Shown here piece after piece: positions 1 to 9,417 of a stretch of 64,000 bases of DNA (positions are counted from its first letter, which is position 1; the number at the start of each line of letters is the position of its first letter). Made by a program: the position numbers and the translations under genes. Source of the DNA: Aestuariivivens marinum (GTDB lineage Bacteria; Bacteroidota; Bacteroidia; Flavobacteriales; Flavobacteriaceae). The notes under the pieces are model-generated. The model saw nothing but the letters and a program-made list of their open reading frames with translations, did no database searches and had not been told where the DNA came from. The DNA is taken from NCBI RefSeq assembly GCF_022662175.1, contig NZ_JAKMCR010000001.1, forward strand, positions 682,001 to 746,000. Reading direction: 5' to 3'.

Positions 1-1
1 C

Positions 2-1684
2 ATGGATGTTAAAAACTATCAATACAAAGGGAAACAACAATTGGTCTATACAAATAATTCACCCGATATCTTGTATAAGGTGTATTATCACCTTTATTTT
101 AATGCTTTTCAACCTGGCAGTGAGATGGATGTACATTCGCGAACCGTTCCAGATCCAGATTCGAGAATTGGAGATAGAATTAGTGTTTTAAAGTCCGAAG
201 AAATAGGCTATATAAATGTAAAGTCCTTAAAACAAAATGGAACAGATTTAAAATATGAAACCGTAGGCACGATATTGGAAGTTGAATTGGCCAATCCTAT
301 TCAATCTGGTGAAAGTGCAACTTTTAATATGCTTTTCGATGCCCAAGTTCCTGTACAAATTCGTCGTTCGGGAAGAAACAACAATGAAGGTGTTGCATTA
401 TCCATGGCACAATGGTATCCGAAATTAGCTGAATACGATTTTGAAGGCTGGCATGCCGATCCATACATTGAACGTGAATTTCATGGTGTTTGGGGTAATT
501 TTGATGTTAAGCTAACTATCGACAAAGATTTTGTTGTTGGTGCTACTGGATACCTACAAAATCCAAATGAAATAGGTCATGGATATGAAAACGGTCAAGT
601 AAATCGTCCAAAAGGAAATACATTAACTTGGCATTTTGTGGCACCTAACGTACACGATTTTACATGGGCAGCAGATCCAAATTATATTCATGATACCATT
701 AAGGTCCCTAATGGTCCATCGATGCACTTTTTTTATAAAAGTACCATGCCTAAAGAAAATTTAGAAAATTGGAAAAATTTGCAGCCCAAGGCAGTTGAAC
801 TTATGCAATTCTATAGCAATAATATTGGTAAATATCCTTACGATCAATATTCTGTAATACAAGGAGGCGATGGAGGTATGGAATATGCCATGTGTACTTT
901 GATTCTAGGTGAAGGTAAGTTTGATGGTTTGTTTGGAGTTACCGCTCATGAAATGGCTCATACATGGTTTCAGTTTTTATTGGCTACAAATGAGCTGAAG
1001 CACTATTGGATGGATGAAGGCTTTACTGAGTATTTTGGGGAACTTGCAGGAAGCCACATTCTTAATTACAGCTTTAAAGACAAAACAAAAAGTGTTTATG
1101 ATGTGTATCGCTATTTAGCGAAATCTGGGCAAGAACAACCCCAAACCACACATGCCGACAGATTTAATTTTAGGCAGGCCTATTCCATTTCGGCATATTA
1201 TAAAGGCTATGTGTTTTTGGCCCAATTGGCTTATGTTATTGGCAAGGAAAACCAAGAAAAAACCATAAAAAAATATTTTGAAGATTTTGCTTTTACACAC
1301 CCTGTCCCTAACGATATTATTCGCACTGCTGAAAAAGTGTCTGGTTTGGAGCTCGATTGGTATTTAATGGATTTTGCTCAAACCACAAATACTATCGATT
1401 ATGGTGTGAAAGCAATTGAAGGCAGTACTGTCACTTTAGAACGTATCGGTTTAATGCCCATGCCTATAGATGTAACCGTTACATATACCGACGGCAGCAC
1501 CGAAGACTTTTATATTCCTTTGCAAATGATGCGTGGTGAAAAACCAACCTCTGCTCACATAATTAAAGATTGGGCATGGGCCTACCCTACTTACTCTTTC
1601 AAGACTAATAAGCCTGTACAATCTGTTATAATAGACCCAGGTGGTTTAATGGCAGATATAAATTTGGTTAATAATAAAATGTAA
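2..1684 (+). CDS. M1 family zinc metallopeptidase (5'-truncated by window edge)
   Basis: Zinc aminopeptidase-type enzyme of the gluzincin (M1) family. The signature is HEMAH followed by DEGFTEY, giving the two zinc histidines and the glutamate ligand; GGMEY upstream replaces the usual GAMEN exopeptidase motif. The N-terminal half is the beta-sheet domain with an ILYKVYYHLYFNAF stretch typical of Bacteroidota M1 proteins. No signal peptide is visible because the frame is open to base 2: the ATG there lies inside the expected N-terminal saddle domain, so the true start (and export signal) is most likely outside the window. The C-terminus is complete and ends at a strong hairpin terminator. The substrate is unknown; family members trim peptides in the periplasm or outside the cell. 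Family call is secure, exact specificity is not. Confidence 0.9.
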   Translation: MDVKNYQYKGKQQLVYTNNSPDILYKVYYHLYFNAFQPGSEMDVHSRTVPDPDSRIGDRISVLKSEEIGYINVKSLKQNGTDLKYETVGTILEVELANPIQSGESATFNMLFDAQVPVQIRRSGRNNNEGVALSMAQWYPKLAEYDFEGWHADPYIEREFHGVWGNFDVKLTIDKDFVVGATGYLQNPNEIGHGYENGQVNRPKGNTLTWHFVAPNVHDFTWAADPNYIHDTIKVPNGPSMHFFYKSTMPKENLENWKNLQPKAVELMQFYSNNIGKYPYDQYSVIQGGDGGMEYAMCTLILGEGKFDGLFGVTAHEMAHTWFQFLLATNELKHYWMDEGFTEYFGELAGSHILNYSFKDKTKSVYDVYRYLAKSGQEQPQTTHADRFNFRQAYSISAYYKGYVFLAQLAYVIGKENQEKTIKKYFEDFAFTHPVPNDIIRTAEKVSGLELDWYLMDFAQTTNTIDYGVKAIEGSTVTLERIGLMPMPIDVTVTYTDGSTEDFYIPLQMMRGEKPTSAHIIKDWAWAYPTYSFKTNKPVQSVIIDPGGLMADINLVNNKM

Positions 1685-1705
1685 TTCTTTTCAAAAGTTT
1701 AGCAT

Positions 1706-1734
1706 AAAACCACCTTCTAATAAGGTGGTTTTTT
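1706..1734. terminator. bidirectional hairpin terminator
   Basis: An 11-bp perfect stem (AAAACCACCTT / AAGGTGGTTTT) with a 5-nt loop, A-rich on the left and T-rich on the right. It sits between the convergent M1 peptidase and the AstE-like gene, so it can serve both strands. Confidence 0.85.
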
Positions 1735-1753
1735 AACATAATGAACATAAATA

Positions 1754-2914
1754 TTATCTATACCAATGTTCTTCTTTATACATTTCGGTCTTAGCCACTC
1801 GCTCACGGTTGTACAACAATAAATGAGTTGCATCTGTTTGTTTGCTCCGATAGCCTAAAAGATGAAAAAAAGGCTTTGCAAAAAACTTGGCTACATTTAA
1901 ATTGACCTTTAAAACTCCTTGCTCCTTATTATGCCAAAATATACCTGGTAGGATACTCAATAAATTATCTGCTTTTAATAGCCTTAACCAAACTGATAGC
2001 TTTAAAAACATAGTGTTTATACTTTTAATAACAAAAAAGCCCTCTGATCCCTTTTTTTGATATAAAGGCATAAAAATTTTAGCATTGTATTGTGATGTTA
2101 TAATGCTGTGTTCATGAATGGCTAGTTTTTCTCCTTTTTGAATGGTTTGAAAACTATCCAATCCATTGCACATTTTAAATTGATCGTTTTGTGAAATACG
2201 GTATAAATCAATAATTTCAAAAAAGTGCGTATTGTATTTGCTTGTGTTTTTAAGCTGAAGGTAATAGGCTTTAAACTTATCGGTATCAAATTCTTTTATT
2301 GTTCCAGTATAGACTAACGCTAAATTGATAAAAGCGACATGATTTCTAAAGGCTTGAATGTCGTCATGTTGACCAGATTCAAAGCCAATAGAAACATACC
2401 CCAGCTGATTAATGTAACTTAACAATGCTCCATCTAAATATTCCTCAATACCCAAAACTATGGGTACAGGAAATTGCTTGGAAAACCTTCTGTTTATCAA
2501 GGCGTCGTTAATAGTTATAAAAGGTAGAGACTTGCTTGAAGTGGTATGCAAATCAATAAAGTAAAATGGTGGTGTATTAGTTTCTAAAATATGGGTTAAA
2601 ATTTGCAATAGAGTTAACAACTCTTCTTCCTCTGAGTTTAACTTTTTTTTGTTTTTAATAGCCGTGATGCTATTGTTTGTCCATAATCTGTTTAAATCTT
2701 CATCAAGATATCTTTGGTTTTCGTCAAGGGCTTTTAAATTGCCTGCTATGGCATAAATATTACCCAATATATTATCTTGTTTAAGCGGTTTTAACGCCTC
2801 TTTTAAAGCATTTATTCCCGCTTTCTCATTGCCGTGTATACCACCGAAAAAGACCAAGGTAGGGCTGTTTTTTAAGCCCGTAATTTGTTTAATAATTCTA
2901 TTAAAATGAGCCAT
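1754..2914 (-). CDS. succinylglutamate desuccinylase/aspartoacylase (AstE/AspA) family protein
   Basis: Zinc-dependent M14-like deacylase/carboxypeptidase fold of 386 aa. The zinc motif GIHGNE (His27, Glu30) and the later DLHTTSS (third zinc ligand near residue 122) are present. No signal peptide, so cytoplasmic. It follows the GCS2-CBS ligase gene with only 3 bases between them, so the two are almost certainly co-transcribed, with this gene second. Family members remove acyl groups from amino acids or trim amino acids from modified peptides; here the neighbour suggests that the substrate could be the product of the ligase. The C-terminal about 130 residues do not resemble AstE and are unassigned. 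Exact substrate not determinable. Confidence 0.8.
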   Translation of the reverse strand: MAHFNRIIKQITGLKNSPTLVFFGGIHGNEKAGINALKEALKPLKQDNILGNIYAIAGNLKALDENQRYLDEDLNRLWTNNSITAIKNKKKLNSEEEELLTLLQILTHILETNTPPFYFIDLHTTSSKSLPFITINDALINRRFSKQFPVPIVLGIEEYLDGALLSYINQLGYVSIGFESGQHDDIQAFRNHVAFINLALVYTGTIKEFDTDKFKAYYLQLKNTSKYNTHFFEIIDLYRISQNDQFKMCNGLDSFQTIQKGEKLAIHEHSIITSQYNAKIFMPLYQKKGSEGFFVIKSINTMFLKLSVWLRLLKADNLLSILPGIFWHNKEQGVLKVNLNVAKFFAKPFFHLLGYRSKQTDATHLLLYNRERVAKTEMYKEEHWYR

Positions 2915-2917
2915 ATG

Positions 2918-4768
2918 CTATAAATCATTTTTTGTTATCAATCCTATTAGTCGGCTCTTTCTTATTACAGGTAAAAAACTAATATTATTATTGGCCATAA
3001 GCTTTGCGGCATCTTTTATTAGGCTGTGTTCATCTACTGTGATTATATCTTTTTTCATAAGCCTATTAACCGAAATGTTTGCTTTTTCTTTTTTATCTAC
3101 ATATAACTCAACATCTTTCCATGATAAAACACCCTCAAGTTTCTTGGCATGGTTTGTAACCGGCAAATGGTGAATACCTTTCCATTGCATAATGTTTAAC
3201 ACCAGTTCTATACTATCACTTTTATCTACAGTAAAAATATCGGTATTCATAATGTGTTTTACCGTCTTTTTGATTTTAGGTATCCGTGAGGTGTTTTTAT
3301 TGAGTACCTCCCATGTTGAAACCGGATAACCTTTTTGTTGTTTTTTATAAATTTGTGATGTTAATATCTGTAAGGCCTCATAACGTTTGTAGGTTTTCAA
3401 CAAGTTTCTATAGCTTCTAACATTCCATTCCGATCCATTATAGAAGGTTACCCTATCCTCTATAACCTTTAAATAATATTTGGCATCTTCTGGTGAAATA
3501 CCAAACTTATAAAGCCCTTTATAAGCCATGGGAAGTAATTTATCTAAAATTAAATTATGGCTTGAAATGTATTTACCATCCCAGTAAAATTGTGCCGCCA
3601 TACCATATCTGGCAGCATTGAAAAAATTACTTTTTACATCATTAAAGTCCCATATCTCATGGATATTGTTATAGTCTTTAGGTTTTCCCATCATTACACC
3701 AACCCAAAATGCCATATTGGCCATTTCATCTACCAATGTTGGACCAGAAGGAATGTAACGATTCTCTATTCGTAAATGTGGTTTATTGTTAAAAACCCCA
3801 TAGCATACCCTATTCCATGGATAAACCGTTCCGTTATGAAGATTAAGAGCTTTTAGTTTAGGGATTTCACCGTTATTTATCATATCCACACTATCCTTAA
3901 TATAAGTTGTGGTTAAAAAGCTTCTAAAGCGGGATATATTATCCTTAAAAATATCAGTAATGTTTCCTGTTTCCCATTGAGTTCCAAAACTAACCCTAGA
4001 AAGGTTTTCGTCTAGCACATAAGAATTGGCTCTAGTATCAATACTTTGCGTAAATAAGGCTATTCTGGTCTCGCTCCAAAGTTCTTTACCAAACAATAAT
4101 GGCGAATTGGTACAAACACTTAATACAGGACCCGCTATGGCTTGTGACCAATTATAGGTGTCTACAAAATTGTTTGGATTAACCTGTAAATGCATTTGAA
4201 AACTTGTGTTACACCCCTCTAGCATGACAGAATCATGGAGTAAATTCAATTCGTCCACACCTTTAATATGAATGTTGAAATCTTCACGCCTTGAATCTTT
4301 AATAACTTCATTCAAAACTTCATAACGTTGCATGGGCGTCATTTTATCCAAAGTAATATTTTCTAAAATTATGGAGGGCAAAATACCTGCTAATACAATT
4401 TTAGTATTGTGTTTATTGGCCGATGTTTTAGCTTTTTGCATCAATGTCTTTAATTGCTTATGAAGCAACGAAAAGCATTTTCCTTTAAGTATAACTGGAT
4501 CTAGATTTACTTCAAGGTTATAATTATTTATCTCGGTTGTAAAGTGTGAATCATTTATAGTTTCCAATACGTCTAAAGAATTATTGCTTGGTGAAAACTG
4601 ATTGTTTACCAAACAAAACTCCTGCTCTGCCCCAACCCTAATAGGTTCTTCCTCAATCATACCTTGAGTAATCATTATATCAAGAGCTTTAATATCATTT
4701 ATTAAATGATGGATATAATTTGCCCTATCTTTTTTTTTGGAAAGCTTTGTTACATCTAAATACCCCAT
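2918..4768 (-). CDS. GCS2-family carboxylate-amine ligase fused to a CBS-domain pair
   Basis: Residues 40-400 form a glutamate-cysteine ligase family 2 (GCS2) catalytic domain: VGAEQEF (Glu48, Glu50) is the metal/ATP region and LRIENRYIPSG (about 330-340) is the conserved arginine/glutamate motif. Residues from about 500 to 616 form two CBS motifs (IMNTDIFTV and LMKKDIITV starts), which normally bind adenine nucleotides and regulate an attached enzyme. No signal peptide or membrane segment. Such enzymes join a carboxylate (often glutamate) to an amine using ATP; whether this one makes gamma-glutamylcysteine or another amide is unknown. It is the first gene of a two-gene operon with an AstE/AspA-like hydrolase, and is divergent from rnpA. 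Confidence 0.85.
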   Translation of the reverse strand: MGYLDVTKLSKKKDRANYIHHLINDIKALDIMITQGMIEEEPIRVGAEQEFCLVNNQFSPSNNSLDVLETINDSHFTTEINNYNLEVNLDPVILKGKCFSLLHKQLKTLMQKAKTSANKHNTKIVLAGILPSIILENITLDKMTPMQRYEVLNEVIKDSRREDFNIHIKGVDELNLLHDSVMLEGCNTSFQMHLQVNPNNFVDTYNWSQAIAGPVLSVCTNSPLLFGKELWSETRIALFTQSIDTRANSYVLDENLSRVSFGTQWETGNITDIFKDNISRFRSFLTTTYIKDSVDMINNGEIPKLKALNLHNGTVYPWNRVCYGVFNNKPHLRIENRYIPSGPTLVDEMANMAFWVGVMMGKPKDYNNIHEIWDFNDVKSNFFNAARYGMAAQFYWDGKYISSHNLILDKLLPMAYKGLYKFGISPEDAKYYLKVIEDRVTFYNGSEWNVRSYRNLLKTYKRYEALQILTSQIYKKQQKGYPVSTWEVLNKNTSRIPKIKKTVKHIMNTDIFTVDKSDSIELVLNIMQWKGIHHLPVTNHAKKLEGVLSWKDVELYVDKKEKANISVNRLMKKDIITVDEHSLIKDAAKLMANNNISFLPVIRKSRLIGLITKNDL

Positions 4769-4906
4769 TTTACTGAATCTTTCTCATTTTTTTGGACGAT
4801 TAAATTACTGTTGTTGCAAATGATAAACTATGATATTTATCATAGCCTGCTTTATGTCTACCTTTATCAAATTCTTATTGCTATTTTTGTTTTCATAATT
4901 CAATAT

Positions 4907-5284
4907 ATGCGTTATACATTTCCAAAAAGAGAAAAACTTAAAAGTAAAAAACTCATTGAGCAATTGTTTTCTGAAGGGAAATCGGTAACAGCATTCCCTC
5001 TTCGCCTAATCTATTTAAAAACCCCTCTAAATTATGATGTTAAAGCACAAACTGGGGTTTCTGTAAGCAAACGCCATTTTAAAAGAGCTGTAGATAGAAA
5101 TAGAATAAAGCGCTTAATGCGTGAGGCTTATCGTCTAAATAAAGCCTATTATTTTAACAACATTACGGCTCAATATACGTTTATGATTTTGTACATTGGT
5201 AAAGAAAAGCCTAAATTTATTGATGTTGATTCTAAAACGAAACTCTTGTTTGATAAATTTTTAGATAAGGTTTCTATGGCATAA
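4907..5284 (+). CDS. rnpA: ribonuclease P protein component
   Basis: Small basic protein subunit of RNase P that helps the RNA subunit remove 5' leaders from pre-tRNA. The RNR signature RNRIKRLMREAYR is clear, preceded by GVSVSKRHFKRAV. The frame is open back to 4811, but that extension is hydrophobic and unlike the family; the ATG at 4907 (MRYTFPKREKLK) gives the normal 125 aa with the conserved FPKxEKL start. rpmH is not next to it, unlike in many bacteria. The next gene begins 120 bases downstream and nothing else is seen in that gap. Confidence 0.93.
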   Translation: MRYTFPKREKLKSKKLIEQLFSEGKSVTAFPLRLIYLKTPLNYDVKAQTGVSVSKRHFKRAVDRNRIKRLMREAYRLNKAYYFNNITAQYTFMILYIGKEKPKFIDVDSKTKLLFDKFLDKVSMA

Positions 5285-5404
5285 TGTATTTTAGAGAGGA
5301 GACTTAATAAAACTTAATGCTAAACCGAATTTTTAATATTGAATTACATTTTAATGCAGAGTGTAGTTGAAGTATGACCTAAATAAAACAATAAAATTAT
5401 ACAG

Positions 5405-6217
5405 ATGAAATCATTTATTGCTCTTTTGTTACTTTTTTTGCCTTTAATGTGTTCTAAGGAAAGTAAAAAAATTAATAATTCTGAAACCTTTAATTATGAT
5501 TCTGAAATTATTAGCGATGTAAAAGCCTCTTCGGTTAACGGAATTGTTTCGACACGACAAGAAGTTTATCCGCAAAAAACCATTAAAGAATCTTTTTTAC
5601 GTTTTGAGACTCAGGATTTAGATAAAACGTATAGTCTAATTCACAAAACTATACAAGAAAACAAAGGCTTTGTTCAAGAGGATAGATCAAACAAATCCTA
5701 TAATACCATTACAAGGCATTTAACAATACGAATACCTAGTAATAATTTTAAAATTGTTCTGGATTCTATAAGCAAACAAGTTTCTTATTTTGATGCTAAA
5801 AGAATATCCTCTAAGGATGTTACAGAAGAGTTTATTGATTTGGAAGCGCGTCTAAAAGCTAAACAAACTCTAGAAAAAAGATATTTAGAATTGCTGTCTA
5901 AAGCAAAAAATGTAAAAGAAATATTGGAAATAGAGCGAGAATTATCTAAGATAAGAGAGGAAATAGAAGCTAAACAAGGTCGCTTAAAATATCTTGAAAA
6001 CAAAGTATCATTAAGCACCTTAGATATAGAATTTTACAAACGCACTTCAGAAATGGGGGTTACCGTTTCTTATGGAAACAAAATGTGGAATGCTATAAAA
6101 TCTGGGTTTAACAGTTTGTCCATATTTTTTATTGGCATTTTACATATATGGCCTTTTATCCTTTTACTTATTATTACTGTCTTTTGGTTTAGAAGGTGGT
6201 TGAAAAAAAAGAAGTGA
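5405..6217 (+). CDS. DUF4349 domain lipoprotein with C-terminal membrane anchor
   Basis: Begins with a lipoprotein signal (LPLMC lipobox, Cys16). The body has the DUF4349 pattern: a beta-rich segment (RLTIRIPSNNF-like), then a long charged coiled coil (about residues 145-200, rich in LEARLKAKQTLE-type heptads), and a hydrophobic helix near 240-260 (HIWPFILLLIITVFWF) followed by a lysine-rich tail. It is therefore an envelope protein anchored by lipid and/or a C-terminal helix. Function of the family is unknown. It lies upstream of an S41 protease gene on the same strand, separated by 86 bases that hold a degenerate REP-like hairpin, so co-transcription is possible but not certain. Confidence 0.8.
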   Translation: MKSFIALLLLFLPLMCSKESKKINNSETFNYDSEIISDVKASSVNGIVSTRQEVYPQKTIKESFLRFETQDLDKTYSLIHKTIQENKGFVQEDRSNKSYNTITRHLTIRIPSNNFKIVLDSISKQVSYFDAKRISSKDVTEEFIDLEARLKAKQTLEKRYLELLSKAKNVKEILEIERELSKIREEIEAKQGRLKYLENKVSLSTLDIEFYKRTSEMGVTVSYGNKMWNAIKSGFNSLSIFFIGILHIWPFILLLIITVFWFRRWLKKKK

Positions 6218-6250
6218 AAATGAAGCGCCCATAAGCAAAACTTTGTTACA

Positions 6251-6279
6251 TGCTTAAACTGAACTTATCGAAGCGGGCT
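6251..6279. repeat. degenerate REP-like hairpin
   Basis: The stretch GCTT...CTGAACTTATCGAAGC matches the general plan of short interspersed palindromes common in flavobacterial genomes (outer arms closing around TGA...TCGA). The arms are short and imperfect, so this is a decayed or marginal copy located between the DUF4349 and S41 genes. Confidence 0.4.
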
Positions 6280-6303
6280 CTTTTAAAAAAATAAATATTA
6301 AAC

Positions 6304-7938
6304 ATGAAAAATCTACTAAAAAAAAGAATTCTAATCCCTATTATAGTTAGTTTACTTTTTATAATTACTACAGCTTTTAAAAATGATTTCTTTGAAATAG
6401 CCAAACAAATAGAAATTTTTACCACGCTTTTTAAAGAACTCAATATGAACTATGTTGATGAAACTAATCCAGGGGATTTAATGGATACAGCCATTAAAAG
6501 TATGTTAGAAGATTTAGATCCCTATACCAGATTTATGAATGAACAAGATGTTGAGGCTGCCAGAATAAACAATACAGGAGATTACACAGGTATTGGAGCT
6601 AAAGTTAGAACCCATAAAAACAAATTGGTCATTGTAGAGCCCTACAAAGACTATCCCGCTGATAAAGCTGGTTTAAAAGCTGGCGATGAAATTATTAAAG
6701 TTGATGATATCTTTGTTGAAGATTATAAAGATGATGCTGGTAATCTCCTTAAGGGAAGTTCTGGAACCACTATTAATGTTACCTATAAAAGACAGGGGAA
6801 AACCCAAACAGCAACTATAAATAGAGCTGAGGTTGAAATAAAGGCTGTACCCCATTTTTCATTAATTGATGATAAAACGGGCTATATTGTTTTAAGTCAG
6901 TTTAACAATAAAGCTTCTTCTGAAACCCGCTATGCATTGCGTGATTTAAAAGCTCAAGGTGCAGAGCGCATTATTTTGGATTTAAGAGGAAACCCTGGTG
7001 GTTTATTGCATGAGGCTGTAAATATTGTCAATCTATTTGTTCCTAAAGGACAGTTAATAGTTACTACAAAATCTAAAGTAAAAAAATATAACCGCACCTA
7101 TTACACCAAAAATACTCCAATAGATACTGAAATTCCCCTTGTGGTGTTAATAGATGGTAGCAGTGCTTCGGCTAGTGAAATTGTATCTGGATCTTTACAA
7201 GATTTAGACCGTGCCGTTATTGTAGGATCCAGAAGTTTTGGTAAAGGCTTAGTGCAACGCCCTAAACCATTAACATATGGAACACAAATAAAAATTACCA
7301 TTTCCAGATATTATACCCCTTCAGGCCGTTGCATACAGTCTTTAGATTACTGGAACAGAAATGAAAAAGGTGAAGCAATAAGGGTGAAGCAGGAAAACTA
7401 TAATGAATTTAAAACTAAAAACGGACGCAAAGTTTTTGACGGTGGTGGCATATTCCCAGATGTCAATATAGGTAATTCAAAAAAGGCTCCTATTATAACC
7501 TCGTTAACTAACGATAATTTAATTTTTGATTACGCAACCAATTATTATTTTAATAATACCATTACCGACATTAATAATTTTAAGCTTAGTGAATCTGATT
7601 TTTCAAACTTTAAAAATTATTTGAATACCAATAATTTTTCTTTTGAAACCGATACCGAGAAAAAACTTTATAAAGCCATGGAATCTGCACAAAAAGAAGA
7701 TTTGGATGATAATATTACGAAAGAATTTCAATCCTTAATACAGCAATTAAATTATTCAAAAACTATAGTTTTAGAAGAAAATAAGGATTATATACTAAAA
7801 TTATTGACCGATGAAATTGTAAAACGATATGTTTACCGAGAAGGGCTTTATGACTACTATAAAATACACGATGAGCCTATAAAAAAAGCGACGGAAATTT
7901 TAAATAAATCAAATATCTATTCTGGTTATTTAAGGTAA
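6304..7938 (+). CDS. S41 family C-terminal processing peptidase (CtpA/Prc type)
   Basis: Periplasmic serine protease of 544 aa. An N-terminal hydrophobic segment (residues 8-23) acts as signal or anchor. A PDZ domain lies at about 85-165 (YTGIGAKV through GTTINVTYKR). The S41 catalytic core follows, with GNPGG and the serine/lysine dyad in DGSSASASEIVSG...GSRSFGKGLVQ; the Ser is in the SASASE motif and the Lys in SFGKG. The C-terminal extension of about 150 residues after the core is typical of Bacteroidota members. The family trims C-termini of exported proteins or regulates murein hydrolases; the target here is unknown. All catalytic residues are in place. Confidence 0.92.
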   Translation: MKNLLKKRILIPIIVSLLFIITTAFKNDFFEIAKQIEIFTTLFKELNMNYVDETNPGDLMDTAIKSMLEDLDPYTRFMNEQDVEAARINNTGDYTGIGAKVRTHKNKLVIVEPYKDYPADKAGLKAGDEIIKVDDIFVEDYKDDAGNLLKGSSGTTINVTYKRQGKTQTATINRAEVEIKAVPHFSLIDDKTGYIVLSQFNNKASSETRYALRDLKAQGAERIILDLRGNPGGLLHEAVNIVNLFVPKGQLIVTTKSKVKKYNRTYYTKNTPIDTEIPLVVLIDGSSASASEIVSGSLQDLDRAVIVGSRSFGKGLVQRPKPLTYGTQIKITISRYYTPSGRCIQSLDYWNRNEKGEAIRVKQENYNEFKTKNGRKVFDGGGIFPDVNIGNSKKAPIITSLTNDNLIFDYATNYYFNNTITDINNFKLSESDFSNFKNYLNTNNFSFETDTEKKLYKAMESAQKEDLDDNITKEFQSLIQQLNYSKTIVLEENKDYILKLLTDEIVKRYVYREGLYDYYKIHDEPIKKATEILNKSNIYSGYLR

Positions 7939-8006
7939 TATTTTCGTAAATTTATTAACGAATTAAAAATAGTATATTTACAAACTTATTCCTTTGTTTG
8001 TTTAAC

Positions 8007-8867
8007 ATGAATAAGCTATTTACCTACATATTATTAATGTTTTGTTGGGGTTTTATTTCATCTCAAAACAACATAACGCATGATGTTTATTTTGAGACGG
8101 ATAAATATACTCTCTTACCAACAGAAGAAAACCGCTTGTTGCTTTTTATTTCTAAATTAGTTGATATAGATATTGAATCTATAGCTATTTTTGGATTTTG
8201 TGATGATGTTGGTGCTCCTAGTTATAATTTAAGACTCTCACAACAAAGAGCTGATGCTATTAAGGCTATTTTTTCAAACCACGAAATAAGTGAATCGGTA
8301 ATCACTAATGTAGATGGTAAAGGTGAAGTATTGCTAAAAATTGTAGATGAAAAGGATATTTCTAAACTAAGAGGATTAAATAGAAAGGTAGAGATTATAA
8401 TAAATCCAAAGCCTCCTATTATTAAAAAAAAGAAAGTAGAAGTTGAACCATCTGTTGAAAAAGAAAAAAAAGCTACAGCCGAAGTTATTAAAGGAGATGT
8501 TAAGGTAGGTGATAAAATACGTTTTGAAAATATTTTATTTAAAACGGGTTATAGTACAGTGACTCCAGAATCTAAAAAAATATTAGAAAATATAGCTAAA
8601 TCTCTTGTAGAACGTGAAAATATCTATTTTACTATTCAAGGCCATGTATGCTGTACTCAATATAGCAGAGATGCCGTAGATAGAAAAACAAAAAAACGCA
8701 ACCTCTCTGAAGCCCGTGCCAAATATGTTTACGATTATTTTGCTAAAAAAGGTATAGATAAAAAACGAATGCGCTATATGGGAATGCGTAGAAAATTTCC
8801 ATTAGGAGGTGATCCAAAATATGATAGACGGGTAGAAATATTAATCACCCATATAATTAATAATTAA
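8007..8867 (+). CDS. OmpA-family protein with two OmpA-like domains
   Basis: A secreted envelope protein of 286 aa: signal peptide (MNKLFTYILLMFCWGFISSQ), then two OmpA C-terminal-like domains, about residues 20-125 and 170-284, joined by a lysine/glutamate-rich linker. The first domain keeps the peptidoglycan-binding pattern (GFCDDVG with Asp, and NRKVEII with Arg). The second has GHVCCTQYS where the Asp is expected, but ends with DRRVEILI; it may not bind diaminopimelate normally and has a vicinal cysteine pair. The ATG at 8007 was chosen over a TTG three codons upstream because it gives a clean signal peptide. The stop codon overlaps the convergent downstream gene by 4 bases. Confidence 0.85.
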   Translation: MNKLFTYILLMFCWGFISSQNNITHDVYFETDKYTLLPTEENRLLLFISKLVDIDIESIAIFGFCDDVGAPSYNLRLSQQRADAIKAIFSNHEISESVITNVDGKGEVLLKIVDEKDISKLRGLNRKVEIIINPKPPIIKKKKVEVEPSVEKEKKATAEVIKGDVKVGDKIRFENILFKTGYSTVTPESKKILENIAKSLVERENIYFTIQGHVCCTQYSRDAVDRKTKKRNLSEARAKYVYDYFAKKGIDKKRMRYMGMRRKFPLGGDPKYDRRVEILITHIINN

Positions 8868-9307
8868 TATTTTACCATAGCAATATGTGGTATGCCATCT
8901 TCTAGGTACTCTTTTCCTTTTGGTATAAAACCTAAGTTACTATAAAAATGTTTTAAATAACACTGAGCTGATATTTTAATTAAGCTTTTATTAAAATGTT
9001 TTCTAATTACCTCAATAGAAGCATTCATGATATCATATCCGTATTTAAACTGTCGTTCATTCTTAGCTACTACTACCCTACCAATACTGGTTTCTTTAAA
9101 ATAATCTCCCGGTTTAAATACACGTGTATAAGCTATTAACTTTTTATTCTTATACCCTAAAACATGTATTGCTTTTTGATCTTTTCCATCTATATCTTGA
9201 TATACACAATCCTGTTCTACAACAAATACCTCACTGCGTAATTGTAGCAAATCATAAAGTTCTTGAGTGCTTAATTTTGAAAATTGTTTTACCTGTATGT
9301 GTAGCAT
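8864..9307 (-). CDS. GNAT family N-acetyltransferase, ElaA-like
   Basis: 147-aa cytosolic protein with the ElaA pattern: an N-terminal LYDLLQLRSEVFVVEQDCVYQDIDGKD-type segment (shared by ElaA-like acetyltransferases), central TSIGRVVV strand before the acetyl-CoA loop, and C-terminal FYSNLGFIPKGKEYLEDGIPH. Predicted to transfer acetyl from acetyl-CoA to a small amine; substrate unknown. It converges on the OmpA-like gene with a 4-base overlap and is followed upstream by a 110-base gap before the CDF gene. Confidence 0.85.
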   Translation of the reverse strand: MLHIQVKQFSKLSTQELYDLLQLRSEVFVVEQDCVYQDIDGKDQKAIHVLGYKNKKLIAYTRVFKPGDYFKETSIGRVVVAKNERQFKYGYDIMNASIEVIRKHFNKSLIKISAQCYLKHFYSNLGFIPKGKEYLEDGIPHIAMVKY

Positions 9308-9417
9308 ATACTCTTTTATATTGTCATTTAAAACGGAATATACTGTAGTGAAGAATCTCTTTTAGTTAACAATTATAGATTCTTCAATCGACCTTTAGTC
9401 TATTTCTGAATGACATT

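Noticed and set aside
4811-4906. N-terminal extension of rnpA with a hydrophobic segment
   Set aside because: The frame is open by chance; the family starts at MRYTFPKREKL and no relative has a membrane segment.
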